A stretch of DNA of 64,000 bases from Pigmentiphaga sp. (lineage in GTDB: Bacteria; Pseudomonadota; Gammaproteobacteria; Burkholderiales; Burkholderiaceae_B), in assembly GCA_023228945.1 (NCBI GenBank), contig JALOAI010000018.1, forward strand, positions 1-64,000. The letters run 5' to 3'. The notes beneath the pieces were generated by a model that saw only the letters and a list, made by a program, of their open reading frames with translations, was not told where the DNA came from and searched no databases. This document shows positions 27,021-35,061 of the stretch, in pieces (position 1 is the stretch's first letter; every line of letters begins with the position of its first letter). The translations under genes were made by a program, and so were the position numbers.

Positions 27021-27214
27021 AGGTGCCGGGCATCTTACGACATGGCGGCGGTGCCGGTCACGTACTGGATGCGGAGTTCGAATGGCCGATATCCGGAGGG
27101 TGTGGCGAATTGCGGACAGAATACCCTCCCCGGCAAGTACGGATTGTGACCCGGAGGGTCTCCGCGCATGATGGCGGCGCCGGCTCGACAGGGCTATTGC
27201 AACGGAGGACAGCG

Positions 27215-28072
27215 ATGCGGCGGCGGATCGAGGGCGTAGTGCCCTGGCTCGAGGGTTTTGATCAGTGGTTTGGTCCGGGCTGGTGGCTCGAAGGCAGCGC
27301 AAACCTGCTGTTGCATCCCTGGCCCTTGCCCGGCCTGCCGGGCGAGCCCTCCGGCCCCCTGGCATGGCCCGAGGCCAGCCGGCAGGGTCTGGCGCGGTTG
27401 GCGCCCTATTGGCAGCGTTTCGATGTTTGCCTGCTGCCGGTGGTGCCCGCCACGCTGGCCTGGACGCGCATGGCGCTGGCCACCGCCGCCGATATGGGGC
27501 TGCCACCGGTGGTGGTGCTCGCAAACGGGCTCAGTGCCGGTGCCGTGGCCGATCTGATGCATCTGGAGGTGGCGGATTTCGTCGCCCACACCGCCGGCGT
27601 GGACGAATGCTGGGTAAGAACGGCCCGCCGGCTGGCCACCCGCCGCCGCGCGCGCGCGGCGGCCACGGGTCCGGCGCCGCAGGGCCGCGAGGCTGCCGAA
27701 CCCGTCATCACCGGAACGGTCGAGTACCTGCCGCCGGCCTCGACCGAGGCCGATCCCGGGGCTATTGTTACCCAATGGATGGGCCGGGGCGTGCGCGCTC
27801 TGCTCGACCCCGAAAGAGCCAGCCGCGACTTCCGTGAAACCCGTGGCCACGTGGTGGCCGAGTTCGAACGGGAGTACGTCACCACCATGCTGTACCAATA
27901 TGGCGGCAACGTGAGCCAGGCTTCGCGCGCCGGCCGTATCACCCGGCGCACCTTCTGGCGGCTCATGCGCAAGTTCGACATCGACTCCGCCACCTACCGG
28001 CAGGCGGCGCCCCTGCGCCAAATCCGGCGTTGGCGTACCTTGCCGTTAAAATCGGAGGCTTCTCCCCATTGA
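27215..28072 (+). CDS. Pseudo-receiver protein with C-terminal Fis-type DNA-binding domain
   Basis: The 285-residue protein ends in a Fis/NtrC-type helix-turn-helix (residues 212-254: REYVTTMLYQYGGNVSQASR, RITRRTFWRLMRKFDID). The middle (about 66-142) reads like a degraded response-regulator receiver: FDVCLLPVVPATLAW, then PPVVVLANG and VADFVAHTAGVDECWVRTARRL. The phosphorylated Asp position appears to be Pro (FDVCLLP versus the usual FDLVLLD). No AAA+ domain separates the two parts. It may be a phosphorylation-independent regulator. The ATG at 27215 follows AACGGAGG and is preferred over an upstream frame overlapping the divergent membrane protein. hemE follows after 10 nt, so the two are probably co-transcribed. 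Confidence 0.7.
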   Translation: MRRRIEGVVPWLEGFDQWFGPGWWLEGSANLLLHPWPLPGLPGEPSGPLAWPEASRQGLARLAPYWQRFDVCLLPVVPATLAWTRMALATAADMGLPPVVVLANGLSAGAVADLMHLEVADFVAHTAGVDECWVRTARRLATRRRARAAATGPAPQGREAAEPVITGTVEYLPPASTEADPGAIVTQWMGRGVRALLDPERASRDFRETRGHVVAEFEREYVTTMLYQYGGNVSQASRAGRITRRTFWRLMRKFDIDSATYRQAAPLRQIRRWRTLPLKSEASPH

Positions 28073-28082
28073 GGTCGTAGCC

Positions 28083-29165
28083 GTGTCCTACCCCGAGTTG
28101 CGTCATGATGTCTTCCTACGCGCCTTGTTGCGCCAACCGGTGGAGTACACCCCCCTCTGGCTGATGCGGCAGGCTGGGCGCTATTTGCCCGAGTACAAGG
28201 CCACCCGCGCCCGCGCCGGCTCTTTCATGGGGTTGGCCACCAACCCCGACCTGGCCACCGAAGTCACGCTGCAGCCGCTGGAGCGTTTCGCGTTCGACGC
28301 CGCGATCCTGTTCTCCGACATCCTCACCGTGCCCGACGCCATGGGCCTGGGCCTGAGCTTTGCCGAGGGCGAAGGGCCGCGTTTTGCCCACCCGGTGCGC
28401 GACGAAGCCGCCGTGGCGCGGCTGGCCGTACCCGATCTGGCCAAGCTCGAATACGTGTTCGAAGCGGTCCGGCGCATCCGCAGCGCACTCGATGGCCGTG
28501 TGCCCCTGATCGGCTTCAGCGGTAGTCCGTTTACCCTCGCCTGTTACATGGTGGAAGGCGCTGGCTCCACCGACTACCGAACCATCAAGACGATGCTGTA
28601 CCAGCGTCCCGATCTTCTGCATCGCATCCTGCAAATCAACGCCGACGCCGTGGCCGAATACCTGAACGCCCAGATCGATGCGGGCGCCCAGGCGGTGATG
28701 ATTTTCGATAGCTGGGGCGGCGTGCTGGCCGATGGCGATTTCCAGGAATTCTCGCTGGCCTATTCCCGGCAGGTGCTGTCGCGCATCACCCGCGAGGCCG
28801 AAGGGCGGCAGGTGCCGGCGGTGCTCTTTACCAAGGGCGGCGGGCATTGGCTCGAAGCCATCGCGGCCGCCGGCAGCGATGCGGTGGGGCTCGACTGGAC
28901 GGTGAACCTGGGCGAGGCCAGGCGCCGCGTGCAGGATCGCGTGGCGCTCCAGGGCAATCTCGATCCCATGGTGCTGTTCGCCAACCCTGAACAGGTCGCG
29001 GCGCGCGCCCGCCGGGTCATCGAAGATTTCGGCCCGGTCACGCCGGGCGCCGGCCATGTGTTTAATCTGGGGCATGGCATTTCGCAGTTCACGCCACCCG
29101 AATCCGTCTCCGCCCTGGTCGAAACGGTGCATCAGCATAGCCGCCGTTTCCATACTCCGGCCTAA
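28083..29165 (+). CDS. hemE: Uroporphyrinogen decarboxylase
   Basis: The 360-residue TIM-barrel enzyme converts uroporphyrinogen III to coproporphyrinogen III in haem synthesis. Signatures are LWLMRQAGRYLPEYK (active-site Arg segment), AAILFSDILTVPDAMG with the catalytic Asp, GFSGSPFTLACYMVEG, and the C-terminal VFNLGHGI. The start is a GTG; it gives the normal N-terminus leading to FLRALLRQPVEYTPLWLMRQAG. Confidence 0.97.
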   Translation: MSYPELRHDVFLRALLRQPVEYTPLWLMRQAGRYLPEYKATRARAGSFMGLATNPDLATEVTLQPLERFAFDAAILFSDILTVPDAMGLGLSFAEGEGPRFAHPVRDEAAVARLAVPDLAKLEYVFEAVRRIRSALDGRVPLIGFSGSPFTLACYMVEGAGSTDYRTIKTMLYQRPDLLHRILQINADAVAEYLNAQIDAGAQAVMIFDSWGGVLADGDFQEFSLAYSRQVLSRITREAEGRQVPAVLFTKGGGHWLEAIAAAGSDAVGLDWTVNLGEARRRVQDRVALQGNLDPMVLFANPEQVAARARRVIEDFGPVTPGAGHVFNLGHGISQFTPPESVSALVETVHQHSRRFHTPA

Positions 29166-29289
29166 CGCCAGGCAAGGCCATGCTGCGGCACGGTAGAACT
29201 CTCTTGAAAACCCCTGGGCGGGCGGCCAGAATCGCCGCCCAGAACGTGTTCATGCGGGTTTCAAGCCATCTTGCGGTGCAAGGCCGTGG

Positions 29290-29480
29290 CGATTTGTGCA
29301 CAGCTCCGAGGTGATTTTGCGGCGCTTGTCAAATCGCCTCGAAATCTCGGCGTTTTTATTTAAAGCATTGATTTATAAGGATTAATAATTCCATGAGATC
29401 GCTTTGCACAAGGGCGATCAAATGTGATATGGGCATAAATCGCCACTTTTCCGGCCTTTGTCCCCAAAGTTATCCACAGG
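29290..29480. other. AT-rich intergenic region with DnaA-box-like sites
   Basis: The 29166-29564 gap between hemE and priA has no gene. It contains an exact DnaA box TTATCCACA at 29470-29478 and a TTGTGCACA site at 29294-29302. An AT-rich stretch at 29350-29400 is unusual for this genome. An inverted repeat (CGAGGTGATTT at 29307-29317, AAATCGCCTCG at 29331-29341) could be the hemE terminator, with TTTTTATTT further on. The region looks like a smaller relative of 3420-3960. It may be a DnaA-controlled promoter for the replication gene priA, a secondary or former origin, or coincidence. Confidence 0.5.
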
Positions 29481-29564
29481 CTGCCGCTCGCCGGGGGAAA
29501 ACTTGATGGGGTCATGCGTGCTTAGCATCATTTTCGAGAAATCACTTTAACTTTGTCGCTCCCG

Positions 29565-31628
29565 ATGTCCGATCCCCAGCCCTTGCCATGGGTTCGTGTG
29601 GCCCTCGATGTTCCCCTGCAGGGTCATTTCGATTACCGCTGCGAGGCGGAGGTGGCGGTGGGCCAGCGGGTGATCGTGCCATTCGGCCGTCGCGAGCTGG
29701 TGGGCGTGGTGGTGGATCGCCCATCGGCACCGGCCTTCGATCCGGAACAGATCAAGACGGTGTTGGAAGTCCTGGATGATCTGCCGGCCTTGCCCGCCGA
29801 CTGGCTGAGGCTCACCGCCTTCGCCGCCGATTACTACCATCGCCCTTGGGGCGAGGTCATGCTGCCCGCGTTGCCGGGGCCGCTGCGGCGGGTGGCGGCT
29901 TATCACGGCAAGCGCGCACAGGGCGGGCCGGTGCGGCGCAATGATGCGCGCCGGCGGCGTGCCTCGGCCGAGGTGGAGGCGGCGCCCTCGCCCACGCTCA
30001 ACCCGGCGCAGACCGAGGCGGCCGCGGCCATCCGGGGCTGCGCCGGCTACGGCGCCTTCCTGCTGCATGGCGTGACCGGCAGCGGTAAAACCGAGGTGTA
30101 TCTGCAAGCCATCGCCGGGATCCTGGCGGCTGGCGGCCAGGCGCTGTTGCTGGTGCCCGAAATCAACCTGACGCCACAGCTGCAGCAGGTGCTGCTGTCG
30201 CGGCTGCGGGCGATGGCGGGGGAAGCCGGGGTGGCGGTGCTGCATAGCGGTCTGGCCGAGGGAGAGCGGCTGGCGGCCTGGCTGCGCGTGGTTCGCGGCG
30301 AAGCCGGGGTCGTGCTGGGCACCCGGCTGGCCATCCTTACCCCGATGCCGCGCTTGCGGCTGATCGTGGTCGATGAAGAACACGATGCCTCTTACAAGCA
30401 GCAAGAAGGCTTGCGCTACTCGGCGCGGGATCTTGCGATCTGGCGCGCCCGCGACCTGAATATTCCGGTGGTGCTCGGTTCGGCCACGCCATCGCTCGAA
30501 TCCTGGCACCACGCCGGCGCCGGCCGCTACCAGCGTCTGGATCTGCCGGCGCGGGCGGTGAGCAGCGCGCTGCCGGCGATACGCCTGATCGATACGCGCC
30601 GCCTGGCGCTGCAGCATGGCATGGCGCCCTTGTTGCTGGAGGCGATAGGCCAACGCATCGCGCAAGGCCAGCAGGCCTTGATTTTCCTCAATCGACGCGG
30701 CTACTCGCCCGTGCTGCATTGCCCGGCTTGCGGCTGGGTCAGCCAATGCGACCAATGCTCGGCCTATCGGGTGCTGCATCGGCATGAAGGGCGGTCGCTA
30801 TTGCGTTGCCACCATTGCAGCGCGGTGTCGCGCGTGCCGCGCGACTGCCCCGATTGCGGCAATCAGGATCTGCAGCCCATGGGCCGCGGTACGCAGCGCC
30901 TGGAAGAAGCTCTGGAAACCTGCTTTCCGGGAGCGCGGGTGGCCCGCATCGACGCCGATAGCACTCGGCGCAAGGGTAGCGCCGAGCAACTGTTCGCCAA
31001 GGTGCATGCGGGCGAGGTGGATATCCTGGTGGGCACGCAAATGGTGGCCAAGGGGCACGACTTCCGCCGGCTGGGCCTGGTGGGCGTGCTCAACGCCGAT
31101 ACCATGCTGTTCTCGCACGACTTCCGGGCTCCGGAGCGGCTGTTCGCCCAACTCATGCAGGTGGCGGGCCGGGCCGGACGGCACCAGGATGGCAGCGAGG
31201 TGATGATACAGACGGGCTACCCGGAGCAGCCGGTGTACCAGGCTTTGTTGCGCCATGATTATGTGGGTTTCGCCCGGCACGGTCTGGACGAGCGCCGTGG
31301 CGCCGGTTTGCCGCCGTTCGCCTATCAAGCCTTGCTCACCGCCGAATCGGGCGAGTTGCCGCAGACCCTGGCTTTCCTGGCCGCCTGCCGCGAGCTGGCG
31401 GCCACCCTGCCTGACGCGGCGGGCGGCGATGCCGCCGTTACCCTGTATGATCCAGTGCCGTTGCGCGTCGTACGCGTCAACCGCGTCGAACGAGCGCAAT
31501 TGCTCGTCGAAAGCCGGAGCCGTCCGGCACTTCAACGCTTCTTGCGGCAATGGCTGCCGCCTTTGTCCAGCTTGCCGGGCGCGCGCGCCGTGCGCTGGCA
31601 ACTCGAAGTCGATCCCCTGGAGATCTGA
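29565..31628 (+). CDS. priA: Primosomal replication restart helicase PriA
   Basis: The 687-residue superfamily 2 helicase reloads the replisome at stalled forks. An N-terminal 3' DNA-binding domain comes first. The helicase core has Walker A GVTGSGKTEVYL, the DEEH box (VVDEEHDASYKQQ), and motif III GSATPSLES. A zinc-binding insert follows with CPACGWVSQCDQC and CHHCSAVSR...CPDCGN. The C-terminal helicase motif QMVAKGHDFRRLGLVGVLNAD is intact. A TTG 12 nt upstream is possible, but the ATG at 29565 is favoured. The stop overlaps the next ATG (TGATG), coupling priA to rep. Confidence 0.96.
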   Translation: MSDPQPLPWVRVALDVPLQGHFDYRCEAEVAVGQRVIVPFGRRELVGVVVDRPSAPAFDPEQIKTVLEVLDDLPALPADWLRLTAFAADYYHRPWGEVMLPALPGPLRRVAAYHGKRAQGGPVRRNDARRRRASAEVEAAPSPTLNPAQTEAAAAIRGCAGYGAFLLHGVTGSGKTEVYLQAIAGILAAGGQALLLVPEINLTPQLQQVLLSRLRAMAGEAGVAVLHSGLAEGERLAAWLRVVRGEAGVVLGTRLAILTPMPRLRLIVVDEEHDASYKQQEGLRYSARDLAIWRARDLNIPVVLGSATPSLESWHHAGAGRYQRLDLPARAVSSALPAIRLIDTRRLALQHGMAPLLLEAIGQRIAQGQQALIFLNRRGYSPVLHCPACGWVSQCDQCSAYRVLHRHEGRSLLRCHHCSAVSRVPRDCPDCGNQDLQPMGRGTQRLEEALETCFPGARVARIDADSTRRKGSAEQLFAKVHAGEVDILVGTQMVAKGHDFRRLGLVGVLNADTMLFSHDFRAPERLFAQLMQVAGRAGRHQDGSEVMIQTGYPEQPVYQALLRHDYVGFARHGLDERRGAGLPPFAYQALLTAESGELPQTLAFLAACRELAATLPDAAGGDAAVTLYDPVPLRVVRVNRVERAQLLVESRSRPALQRFLRQWLPPLSSLPGARAVRWQLEVDPLEI

Positions 31629-33721
31629 TGTCCCAATTGTCTCCCACCGTGGCCGCCGCGCCGGGCGCCGACTGGGTGGCCGGCCTCAATCCTTCTCAGC
31701 GCGAGGCCGTGTTGTATCTCGATGGCCCGGCCCTGGTGCTGGCTGGCGCCGGCAGCGGCAAAACCCGGGTGATTACGCAAAAAATCGCCTATCTCATCAG
31801 CGAGTGCGGTTATCGCGCCGCCAATGTGGCGGCGCTGACCTTCACCAACAAGGCCGCCAGCGAGATGGTGCACCGCGTACAGCAGGTGCTGCCGCGCCGC
31901 CAGACCCGTGGGCTGACCGTTTGCACATTCCATGCCCTGGGAGTGCGCATGCTGCGCGAAGAAGCCCCGCGTGTGGGGCTCAAGCCGCAATTCTCGATCC
32001 TCGACGCCGACGACGCCCAGGCCATCCTGCAGGATCTGCTGGCCACCACCGATAAAGCCAGGCTGCGCGGTGTGCAGCACACGATTTCGCTGTGGAAGAA
32101 CTCCCTGGTGGAGCCTGAACACGCCGAGAAGATCGCCGCCAGCGCCACCGAGGCCGATGCCGCCGGTGTATATCGCAGCTATCGCGACACCCTGGCGGCC
32201 TATCAGGCGGTGGATTTCGACGATCTCATCCGGCTGCCCGCCTTGCTGCTCGAGCGCGACGCCGAGGCCCGCGAGCGCTGGCAGTCGCGGCTGCGCTACC
32301 TGCTGGTGGATGAATACCAGGACACCAATGCCTGCCAATACCATCTGGTGCGCCTGCTGACCGGTAGCCGCGCGATGTTCACCGCGGTGGGCGACGACGA
32401 CCAGGCCATCTACGCCTGGCGTGGCGCCACGGTCGAGAACCTCGGCAAACTCACCACCGATTATCCGCAGCTCAAAGTCATCAAGCTGGAACAGAACTAC
32501 CGCTCGGTGCAGCGTATCCTGGCCGCGGCCAACCAGGTGATCAGCCACAACCCCAAGCTGTTCGACAAACGCCTGTGGTCGGAACATGGCGCCGGCGAGC
32601 CCATCGTGGTGACGCCGATGGACAACGAAGAAGCCGAGGCCGAGAGCCTGGCAATGAGGATTTCGGCGGCGCATTTCGAGCGGCGCTGCGCCTGGCGCGA
32701 CTTCGCCATCCTGTATCGCAGCAATCATCAGGCGCGGATCCTGGAACAGGCGCTGCGCAATGCCAAGGTGCCGTACACGATTTCCGGGGGCCAGAGCTTC
32801 TTCGACAAGGCCGAGGTGCGCGACGTGCTGTCCTATCTGCGCCTGATCGCCAACGAAGACGACGACCCGGCCTTCATCCGCGCTGTGACCACGCCGCGTC
32901 GAGGCGTGGGGCAGGGCACCTTGCAGACACTGGGCAATTACGCGGGCCAGCGCCAGATATCGCTATTTGCCGCGGTATTCGAAGCGGGCCTGGAAAGCCA
33001 ACTGGCCGAACGCCTGCTGACCCCGCTGCGCACCTTTGCCGAATTCATCAACCGGCTGCAGTGGCGGGCGGGTGTCGCCAAGCCGGGAATGTCTGTGCCG
33101 CAAGCCGCCGATTCGGCGGTGGCCATCCTCGACGACATGATCCAGGCCATCGGCTACGAGCGATATTTGTACGATCAATTTGACGAGCGCGCCGCACAAT
33201 CGCGCTGGCAGAACGTGCTCGACCTGCTGGGCTGGCTCAAGCGCAAGGCCGACGACGACGGCATGGGGCTGCTTGAACTCGTGCAACACATCGCGCTCAT
33301 CACCATGCTGGAGCGCGGCGAAGAAGAAGAACCCGATGCGGTCAAGCTCTCCACCCTGCATGCCAGCAAGGGCCTGGAATACCCGCACGTCTACCTCGCC
33401 GGCGTGGAGGAAGGGCTGCTGCCCCACCTCGGCAAGGACGACGAAGAAGGCGACCCGGCCCGAGCCGCCGAATCCCTGGCCGAGCGCATCCAGGAAGAAC
33501 GCCGCCTGATGTACGTGGGCATCACCCGGGCACAGCGCTCGCTGCACCTGAGCTGGTGCCGGCGGCGGCGCCGGGCGCGCGAAGACCTGGTGCGCGAGCC
33601 TTCGCGCTTCATCACCGAGATGGGCCTGGGGCCTGACGTCGTGCCCGACGCGCAGGCCGGCATGAGCGCAAAAGACCGGCTCGGCGCGCTCAAGGCGCTG
33701 TTGCAAAAACCCGCAGGTTGA
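31628..33721 (+). CDS. rep: ATP-dependent DNA helicase Rep (UvrD/Rep family)
   Basis: The 697-residue superfamily 1A helicase has Walker A LAGAGSGKTRVITQKIAYLI, TFTNKAA, the Walker B region LLVDEYQDTN, the Gln-containing motif VGDDDQAIYAWRGA, QNYRS, and the C-terminal LSTLHASKGLEYPHVYLAGVEEG and YVGITRAQRSL. Its opening LNPSQREAVLYLDGPALVLAGAGSGKT resembles Rep more than UvrD. It shares a TGATG overlap with priA, linking two replication-restart activities. The stop codon lies at the edge of a 28-bp repeat shared with 36112-36139. Confidence 0.94.
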   Translation: MSQLSPTVAAAPGADWVAGLNPSQREAVLYLDGPALVLAGAGSGKTRVITQKIAYLISECGYRAANVAALTFTNKAASEMVHRVQQVLPRRQTRGLTVCTFHALGVRMLREEAPRVGLKPQFSILDADDAQAILQDLLATTDKARLRGVQHTISLWKNSLVEPEHAEKIAASATEADAAGVYRSYRDTLAAYQAVDFDDLIRLPALLLERDAEARERWQSRLRYLLVDEYQDTNACQYHLVRLLTGSRAMFTAVGDDDQAIYAWRGATVENLGKLTTDYPQLKVIKLEQNYRSVQRILAAANQVISHNPKLFDKRLWSEHGAGEPIVVTPMDNEEAEAESLAMRISAAHFERRCAWRDFAILYRSNHQARILEQALRNAKVPYTISGGQSFFDKAEVRDVLSYLRLIANEDDDPAFIRAVTTPRRGVGQGTLQTLGNYAGQRQISLFAAVFEAGLESQLAERLLTPLRTFAEFINRLQWRAGVAKPGMSVPQAADSAVAILDDMIQAIGYERYLYDQFDERAAQSRWQNVLDLLGWLKRKADDDGMGLLELVQHIALITMLERGEEEEPDAVKLSTLHASKGLEYPHVYLAGVEEGLLPHLGKDDEEGDPARAAESLAERIQEERRLMYVGITRAQRSLHLSWCRRRRRAREDLVREPSRFITEMGLGPDVVPDAQAGMSAKDRLGALKALLQKPAG

Positions 33722-34021
33722 CCACGCGCCTATGCGCAAGCCTCGTCCACCTCACGGCCTGCATGCCGCTTGGATGCGCCAGGCACCGGCCAGTCCGCAG
33801 GGACTGTCCGGTGTCCGGGCTTATCCTTCAGGGCGAGGTCAAGCGAGGCAAATTTTAAATACGGCACCGCAGGTGCCCCCGTATTGTGGCGGAGAAGCTC
33901 AGGCCGATACGGCCGGAGTTTTTCACCATGGGCCAGAGCGCAAACTCCGTTCTTCAGCGGGGGTCGCAAAAGGTCTGCCTCGAACCCGCACCGCCCTGAG
34001 CCGTGCGGCCGGCCCTCGGGG
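33718..34021 (+). repeat. Composite dispersed repeat block, copies R2 and R3
   Basis: This block fills the gap between rep and the small lipoprotein gene. It begins with a 28-bp unit (33718-33745) identical to 36112-36139. After an insertion of about 80 bp that contains its own hairpin, the second half of the same repeat resumes near 33825 (CTTCAGGGCGAGGTCAAGCG). A diverged hairpin (GGCGGAGAAGCTCAGGCC...GGCCGGAGTTTTTCACC, about 33889-33925) follows, then copy R3 (33925-34021), which matches R1 at 6480-6576. No gene is supported here. Confidence 0.75.
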
Positions 34022-34079
34022 ACTTGTGACTAGAGCGAGCGCGCACGCGGCGCGCTCGCGTTCAACGGGAGGTCATGCC

Positions 34080-34181
34080 ATGAAACGATGGTCTGCATTG
34101 ACGCTGGCGGCACTGCTGGCCGGCTGCGGCGACCCTGCGCCCACCGCGCCGACGACACCGGCCGCGCCGCCGAAGTTCTGA
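34080..34181 (+). CDS. Very small predicted lipoprotein
   Basis: This 33-residue open frame encodes KRWSALTLAALLAGCGD followed by a short Pro/Thr/Ala-rich tail. It has a lipobox (LLAGC), so Cys16 would be lipidated and about 17 residues would remain. A good ribosome site (GGGAGG) precedes the ATG. A 9-bp hairpin (34036-34044 with 34050-34058) lies just upstream. It resembles the tiny LptM-type lipoproteins, but no identity can be claimed. It may belong with the neighbouring repeat block rather than with rep or abiE. Confidence 0.6.
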   Translation: MKRWSALTLAALLAGCGDPAPTAPTTPAAPPKF

Positions 34182-34193
34182 GTAGTCCCCAGA

Positions 34194-34243
34194 TATATGC
34201 AAAAACAATACTTTTCTGTTGGTTTACGCATATAATCGGGGAA
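34194..34243 (+). promoter_or_regulatory. abiE promoter and candidate operator; leaderless start
   Basis: A perfect TATAAT (34231-34236) ends 6 nt before the abiEi ATG at 34243, so transcription would start at or next to the initiation codon and the message would be leaderless. The -35 element is not clear. An inverted repeat overlaps it: TATATGCNNAAAC at 34194-34206 and its complement at 34222-34234. AbiEi-type antitoxins are known to repress their own operon by binding inverted repeats at the promoter, so this is a good operator candidate. Confidence 0.65.
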
Positions 34244-35061
34244 TGGGCGCACTTGACCGATACTTGGATGAGCAACTTTCCCGTGGCCGGGCGTATTTCA
34301 GCCGGGAGGAAGGTTTGCGGGCGCTTGATCTGAGCCCCGAAGCCTTTGCAACCGCTGCGACCCGGTTGGGCAGGAAGCAGCGGCTGGCCCGCCCCCGGCG
34401 CGGTTTCTTCCTGATTCTCCGGCCGGAAGATCGAGCGGCCGGCGCGCCCGATCCCGTGCGCTGGATCGACCCGTTGATGCGCTATCTGGAAATCGACTAC
34501 CGGATTTCGCTGCTGCGCGCGGCGGCCTTTCACGGTTCCTCGCATCAGGCTGCGATGGTTTTTCAGGTGATCGCGCCCCAACAGTTGCGGAACATCGACA
34601 TCGGCCGTCATCAGCTCCAATTCGTCTACCAGGCACCGGCCGCCTTCACCAAGGTCAACCAGCCGGATTGGCTCGGCCAGATCAAGAGCGAAGCGGGTTT
34701 CGCCAAGGTGGCGGGCGTGGAACTGACCTTGCTTGATGCGGCGCGCTACTTCCACAAGGCTGCCGGCATCAACGGCGTGGCGCAAATGGTGAAAGACCTG
34801 GGCGCAAAGGTTGATCCACGCAAGCTGGCGAAGGCTGCCGAGCATTATGAAAACGCCTCTGTGCGGCGTCTCGGGTATCTGCTGGAGCAGGCCGGCCATG
34901 TCCGTCAGGCCGGCACGCTGGAGCCGTTCGCGCACCAGGCCAAGTCCATGAAGCCGCTGGACCCTTCGGTCAAGCCGCTGCTGGCCTCGCTGGCCGCGCT
35001 CCACGAGAAGGATGCCAAATGGAAGCTCGTCATCAATGAATCCGTGGAGACCGACTTTTGA
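34243..35061 (+). CDS. abiEi: AbiEi-family antitoxin / transcriptional autorepressor
   Basis: The 272-residue protein has an N-terminal winged-helix segment (RAYFSREEGLRALDLSPEAFATAATRLGRKQRLARPRRGFFLI) and a larger C-terminal domain (WIDPLMRYLEIDYRISLLRAAAFHGSSHQAAMVFQV, then GVELTLLDAARYFHKAAGING). This matches AbiEi-type antitoxins that repress the operon and counter AbiEii. A longer frame begins 24 nt upstream, but the ATG at 34243 follows the promoter directly. The stop overlaps the TTG start of the toxin gene by 3 nt. Confidence 0.85.
   Translation: MGALDRYLDEQLSRGRAYFSREEGLRALDLSPEAFATAATRLGRKQRLARPRRGFFLILRPEDRAAGAPDPVRWIDPLMRYLEIDYRISLLRAAAFHGSSHQAAMVFQVIAPQQLRNIDIGRHQLQFVYQAPAAFTKVNQPDWLGQIKSEAGFAKVAGVELTLLDAARYFHKAAGINGVAQMVKDLGAKVDPRKLAKAAEHYENASVRRLGYLLEQAGHVRQAGTLEPFAHQAKSMKPLDPSVKPLLASLAALHEKDAKWKLVINESVETDF

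Noticed and set aside
25359..27524. Full 721-residue version of the membrane protein frame
   Set aside because: The first 170 or so residues are low-complexity, overlap the divergent regulator gene, and precede a normal start and first membrane helix at 27020.
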